A stretch of 64,000 bases of DNA from Leucocoprinus leucothites (Eukaryota > Basidiomycota > Agaricomycetes > Agaricales > Agaricaceae): assembly GCA_013368445.1 (NCBI GenBank), contig JAACJO010000022.1, positions 496,001 to 560,000 on the forward strand. The letters run 5' to 3'. The notes beneath the pieces were generated by a model. The model was not told the origin of the DNA and did no database searches. It worked only from the letters and a program-made list of their open reading frames with translations. The position numbers and the translations under genes were made by a program. Below are positions 59,222 to 64,000 of this stretch, in pieces; position 1 is the first letter of the stretch; each line of letters starts with the position of its first letter.

Positions 59222-62200
59222 GAAGTTCTGAAATAGTGATTAGAATATTGAAAGATGCAGCTTGTTGTAACTTACAGCGACGACGGGGATTAGGAGGGAC
59301 TCGAGCTAGTAGCCACGTATCCACCTTGATCTGTGTATTTTTGGCTCGACTGCTGGGGCAGAGGATACACTCCTCGAGACCGAACTGGTAGACCCACCAG
59401 ATCCACCCTACGGAGTCCGTTGTAGTATCGCAAACCACTACCAGGTCCCCTTTCTTCTCTGGTGGCATTGGCAAAACCCCTTGGTACGGGATTCGAATCT
59501 GTGATTCCTGTGAATGATTATTTCCGTGATGCCGTGTTACTTGAAGAATGACATCCACGCGCTCGATCCCGATGAAATAGCCTTCCCATCCAGCATAACC
59601 CATAAATTCAGCCACGTCTTCACGAACTTTGAACATCACCTTGCTGTCGGGCTTTTTTGTCATTGTTCTCTGCTGAAGTCATTTCAAATAATGAGTTGGT
59701 GCTAAGAAATATCAGTATCAGCGCTGTATCATGCGACGACATCTAGTGACTCACGTATCTCTCCTCCCATAAATGTCTGCGCGTACCGAGCAGCTCTGTC
59801 CGCCTTCCCAACTTCCCAGTTGTCCTTTGGCTGTGGCATATTCATTGAGTCGAGCTTTTCCATTAGATTGGAATAGCCTGTCCTCCACAGCGGGGCATCG
59901 TATTGATAGTCCGGATCTTCGGGGTCTGGGCCGGACTTAATGCTATGAAAGCCTCTCGTGACGTACTTCTCCGCGTGAGGTGCAGGCTTCAAGTCGTTCT
60001 TGTCGTCCAGTTCAAAGTAAGATCCACCAGGATCCCTACAAGCACTGAGATATAACGGGGGGCGAGGAACACACCACTCACCGACGATACAGCATATCAT
60101 TGACGTGCACACCTTGAAGCTTCCCGCTCGATACGTGTGTACCTGGGAAGCTAACGAGTGCAAGGCCATGTTCGTCAACTTCATATACCTTTCCCCACCG
60201 CGCCTTGAAGATACCCTTCACGACTAGGACATCCATCCCCTTAAGCTTTTGAAAGATTAGAGGGGGCTGTGCGACAGGCACGGGCTGAAGTATCATCTTC
60301 TTGTCTACATGAAATAAAGGACCACCAGCTTCCCTGTGAAGGTGTGAGATTAACCAATAAGGAAATAGGATAGCGCTCACAGACGATATACCATATCGTG
60401 TATATCTACACTCTGAAGCTTCTTACGCGATTGGGGTACATCCCGAAAGTCCACGAGTACGAGGCCAGCGTCCTCTATATCGTGAACCTTTCCCGAACGA
60501 CCTCTGAGTTCCCCATGGACGACTGAGACATCTACCCCTTTGAGTACCTGGAACAAATCTTCGAGCGGTAGTTCTAAAGGGCCAGAATCGTGTGCAACTG
60601 GAGGCTCCGGGACGTTCAGCTTCTCCTTCCCTTTACCCTTGGCATCGGGCAGCTTCGCGAACGCATGGTCATCCTCAGCAGGAACAATGTAGTGAAATGA
60701 AACGAATACATGTGTCTATATGATTGTTCGAATAAAAAAGTCAATGATAATCCGTAAACATGCGGAAAAAGCGGCGACTCACATTCTGAACAAGATCCGC
60801 CAGCGTTACAGTCTTGGCTTCGCCATCGACAGATACAACCCATGCAGCCAATCCTTTCGAAGCACCCACAACAACCCTGACGCGATCACCAGGCTCATAC
60901 CAGGAATATACATACTTGTCTTCTACGCGGATGACCTGTTGCTCGAACGATACGCGAACACCGACAACGTCATCTCTGATGTATTCAATGCGCCCAATAC
61001 GGTCGTCTTCCCCAAGGTGAACCACCTTTACCCTCATACCTGGCCTGAGTGAAGCTATCTCCTCTCGCCGGAAGCAGCGCCGCAAGACGTCTTCCGGAAT
61101 AGAGCAGCACCAATTGAACAAATCCAACTCCTCGAGGGTCGGTGACGCCGACTCCTTGTGATATTGCGGAGGAGCTACGTTGTGCAAACAAAGGTACCCC
61201 GACTTGTCAAAATCCCGCCTCTCGAAGCGATATGCTACCTTAGGATTATCCTGGAAGCATTTAACGGCTTTGGGATGCGCTTTGGTGGGATCGAAGGGGG
61301 CGGCCCGGTGACGATCCGGATGTTTCATGTGTCTGGGAGGAGGAAAGCTCGGCGTCGGTGGTTGTGCTGGAGTAGAAGCCAAAGACGACTGTCCATGCGT
61401 CTCAAGGGTGGCATCTGGTGACGTCGTATTGGCGTTGCTGGGTGTGAGGGGCGGTATTCTGTGTTGTACGGGGACGGAACCGGAGGTTTCGGAGGAGGGG
61501 GGGCCGGCTACCTGAGGCGGCGAGGCACCTGATCCCTCATTCGGCGGGCTGACTTGTTTCTTGTCATTTATTTTCTTTTGAAATCGCAGGAAAGACTTTG
61601 TGTAATCCAGTCTCAGTACGAGGACCACACTGAGAGCAAGCTTGGAATCCAAGTCGACCACGTAAGCGATATCCTCCTTATACATCCCACGAGTCATTCG
61701 GACCCAGGAACCCGGTTGGGGCACGAATTCAGGTAGTGGACGTTCGCTCATAACATATAGTGCGTCTGTTTTTGACAGTGGAACTGGACGAGTGGCCCAC
61801 GGCCGGGACAGGAACACAACTCCCTTGCAAACCTCTCTAACAGTTTCAATCCGCTCTGATTCAACGAAGATTCGGCCGGGGATCTGAGGTTTCCAGACTA
61901 TACTTCGGGGTGGAGGGAGTGCTGGGTTCGGCCACTTGTGCAAGCTACGATGAATCATGGTATTAAGCGCATCTATGTCGTGAGCACGCTGAATAGCAGA
62001 GATTGTCAAGGTTAAGCGGACACGATATAATATATAAGAATACCTTCGTTTTGACTTCCCATAGCGTCGCATCGTGTTCTTGATATTGAAAAGAAGAATG
62101 AGAGTTCTCTCGCATTATCGTAAATCTCGAGATCTCTTCTTCCTCTTCCTCTCCCTTTTCCTTGTCTTGTGTCCTATCTACATCATTTTCCTTCTCTCTA

Positions 62201-62690
62201 TCGGCATGACGTGCTGGTGGCACCCTTTTCTCGGCAGCCCTTGCAAGATAATTACTTTGCTCATCAAGCTCTAACATGATATTATGACGGAGCGCATCTG
62301 ATCGCGTCGCAACGCCCTCTTCCGAATCATCCAGCCATGCTATATCTAACTGATAATAAGCCAAAGCGTGTAGGACAATTGTTAATGGATGTTACCATCT
62401 TCGTCCTCGTCCTCGTCTTCTTCCTCGTCCTCGTCTTCTTCCTCGTGGTCGACGTCGGCTTCCAGGTCAAGGAAGGACTCCGCATTGAGCTGAACATAAT
62501 GATTAGATAGCGCCAAAAATTATCAGTCTTGGTACAAACCTTTCTTCGCTTAGCCGAAGAACGGTCCTTGTCTGCTTATTAGCCTCATATGCTGAGCGCA
62601 TGCGATAGACAGACTTACCCTTGTTGCATCAAGGTGGGGCACGGTAGCGGTATCAGATGTCTCATCCCGTTGAAGAGGTATATCCTAGAT
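59222..62690 (-). CDS. Spt5-like transcription elongation factor paralogue (NGN and KOW domains)
   Basis: The exons show the Spt5 plan. The N-terminus has SAKRRK then NAESFLDLEADVDHEEEDED and an acidic run (62400-62460), followed by DIAWLDDSEEG. An NGN-like domain follows: ATLWEVKTK, then IPGRIFVESERIETVREVCK and YVMSERPLPEFVPQPGSWVR. KOW1 is MTRGMYKEDIAYVVDLD. A Pro/Ser linker leads to later KOW-like units: LRPGMRVKVVHLGEDDRIGR, YEPGDRVRVVVGASKGLAAW, VLKGVDVSVVHGELRGRSGK and LKGMDVLVVKGIFKARWGKV. The end has MFKVREDVAEFMGYAGWEGY. Spt5 with Spt4 clamps RNA polymerase II on chromatin; this divergent, mushroom-type paralogue may have another role. Limits are uncertain: no in-frame ATG is evident at 62640-62700, where repeats begin, and the stop may fall at a splice junction near 59222-59275 or at 59085. 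Confidence 0.65.
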
Positions 62691-62730
62691 ATTGACATGT
62701 TGAGTAGTCAACACCTATCCCTAGTCATTG

Positions 62731-62820
62731 TCGGAGTAGGGGGTCTACTCCGATGGTAATGCCTTTTTGCGCGACCCGACAGAGCGGCCCCAGTGCAATA
62801 TACACCGATGGAAAGCCCTC
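62731..62820. repeat. Solitary hairpin-plus-GGAAAGCCCTC element
   Basis: A perfect 9-bp inverted repeat TCGGAGTAG/CTACTCCGA (62731-62739 and 62745-62753, 5-nt loop), then GATGGAAAGCCCTC at 62807-62820. This matches the palindrome-then-GGAAAG order of the 56.9-58.3 kb family, with a different palindrome sequence. Confidence 0.55.
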
Positions 62821-62859
62821 GAAAAACGCTACATAATGACCCCAAAAACATGGCCATCG

Positions 62860-63356
62860 CCCGAGAACTGAGAGAGAAACGAATATATTTCTGAATAAAA
62901 GATGAATAAAGAATGCCCATCACCATTTCCGGCAATTTCCGAACCATCATCGGACCATTCCACCACTGATGATGCCATCGCCGGAACATTCCGTGCCATT
63001 GATCGACCATCTCTGGAACATCCCGGGCCTGCAGATGCCATCAAATGACCATCGACAGCACAGCCCCCCACCACTCCCTGCCTCTTACCATCGACCACCA
63101 TCCCCTCCATCCGCCATTCCCACCATGGTGAGACAGGCCGCTTGCCACCGTGACCACACTCCACCATCGTCGATGCCATCGATCACCATTCCGGAAACGC
63201 CCGAGCCATCGCCAGACCACTGAGACATGGCATCAGCAACGTCTCTCCCCACCGCTGCCACCACCGGCCCAGTCACCGAGCCCAATGCCATCAACGCCGC
63301 CATGGCCCACCTCAAACCCCCTCACCCTGGTCCCGTGATCGCATAGGTCCACAACG
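62860..63356. repeat. CCATC-rich low-complexity region, second copy of the type at 54 kb
   Basis: Degenerate CCATC/CCGGAA/CCACC words on the plus strand (for example ACCATCGACAGC, GCCATCGATCACC). Composition matches 54035-54750. No gene supported. Confidence 0.5.
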
Positions 63357-64000
63357 CGATCGCGACTCGGCGATTTTGCCAACGTCCAGCCCACAACCGA
63401 CACCAGGGTGAGTACCAGCTTCACTGTCTCCAAACACGCCACCACTGCCGCTGAACCAGGTATAGCACCCAACACGCCCAAACGCACGATTACCAGCAAC
63501 AGCGCCGACCATGAAACGAAGGATCGAACGCTAGGAAAGCCAACAACAGTGCCAAGCAACGACGACTCTGAGCACCACGGACCGCAGCAAGTACGAAATA
63601 AAACGATATATTGAAGAGGGAGAGGGCTAGGCGAACCGAGGAAAGGTGAGTACCACCAATCCGAGTATATATTATTGGCAGCTCACATCCCACCGCATAT
63701 ATGACTAGGTAACGATCGCAACTCGGCGAACGTTGTCAACACCAAGCCCACAGTCGACACGTGGGTGATCACTGGCTCCATTTCCTGCACACCCGTCGCT
63801 GCAGTACTACAACGCCCAACAAGCCCAGATCCGTCACCACTGGCAACAGCAACGACTTCAAGTACCACAGACCTAGCAAGCAGAAACGAAGGCGTATATT
63901 CAAGAGCAACAGGCCAAAGGGATGAGGGAGAAAAGGAGACGAACCGAGGAAAAGTGAGTACCAGTAATACAAGTACATATCATTGAGCTCACATCCTGTC
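63357..64000. repeat. Tandem duplication of about 357 bp at the right edge
   Basis: GATCGCGACTCGGCGA at 63359 and GATCGCAACTCGGCGA at 63716 start two related copies. Later anchors are CGACGACTCTGAGCACCAC near 63559 with CAACGACTTCAAGTACCAC near 63851, and GAACCGAGGAAARGTGAGTACC near 63634 and 63941. The second copy runs into the window end. No coding function is supported. Confidence 0.65.

Overview
This is a nuclear window from a filamentous fungus, almost certainly a mushroom-forming basidiomycete (Agaricomycetes). Coding regions are cut by many short introns (about 48-65 nt, GT..AG), no operons are seen, and the gene families (Basidiomycete-type 7-TM proteins, P450, siderophore MFS, S10 peptidase, Spt5-like KOW protein) fit that group. 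No rRNA, convincing tRNA or CRISPR array was found. Exon joins were made by eye from splice signals and reading-frame continuity.

Layout. 1-990: 3' end of an unrecognised gene. 1.0-5.1 kb: no intact gene, only decayed coding-like pieces. 5.17-7.69 kb (-): siderophore-iron MFS transporter with two perfect ATCTGATAA iron-GATA-type sites upstream. 8-12.4 kb: relics, including a 3' fragment of a TMEM242-like gene. 12.4-14.5 kb (-): cytochrome P450. 16.2-17.0 kb (+): HPP-family membrane protein. 18.6-20.7 kb (+): secreted FAD-linked (berberine-bridge-like) oxidoreductase. 21.3-23.1 kb (+): DUF6534-like membrane protein. 23.4-27.3 kb: a rearranged patch with two broken copies of one unknown gene, a broken TMEM242-like copy and the intact TMEM242-like gene. 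27.7-36.3 kb: a tandem segmental duplication (unit about 3.47 kb) carrying three 7-TM membrane protein copies, the first broken. 36.5-38.6 kb (+): S10 serine carboxypeptidase. 38.8-40.1 and 42.1-43.4 kb (-): a second pair of 7-TM paralogues. 46.3-50.8 kb (-): large BTB/CAP-Gly protein, divergent from ATG7 at 50.9-53.3 kb (+). 54-59 kb: repeat-rich region. 59.2-62.7 kb (-): Spt5-like KOW protein. 62.7-64.0 kb: more repeats.

The left and middle parts look like accessory, duplication-prone chromatin (transporters, secreted enzymes, membrane-protein expansions, pseudogenes). The 46-53 kb part holds conserved housekeeping genes (microtubule-associated protein, autophagy E1).

The most unusual structure is at 56.0-58.8 kb, with an outlier at 62.73-62.82 kb. 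Several unrelated-looking repeat arrays are all built on short palindromes. One family pairs a CTCGTCC/GGACGAG hairpin with a roughly 37-nt GGAAAG..GAGACGA hairpin whose stems differ between copies by compensatory changes. I do not recognise it as a described element.
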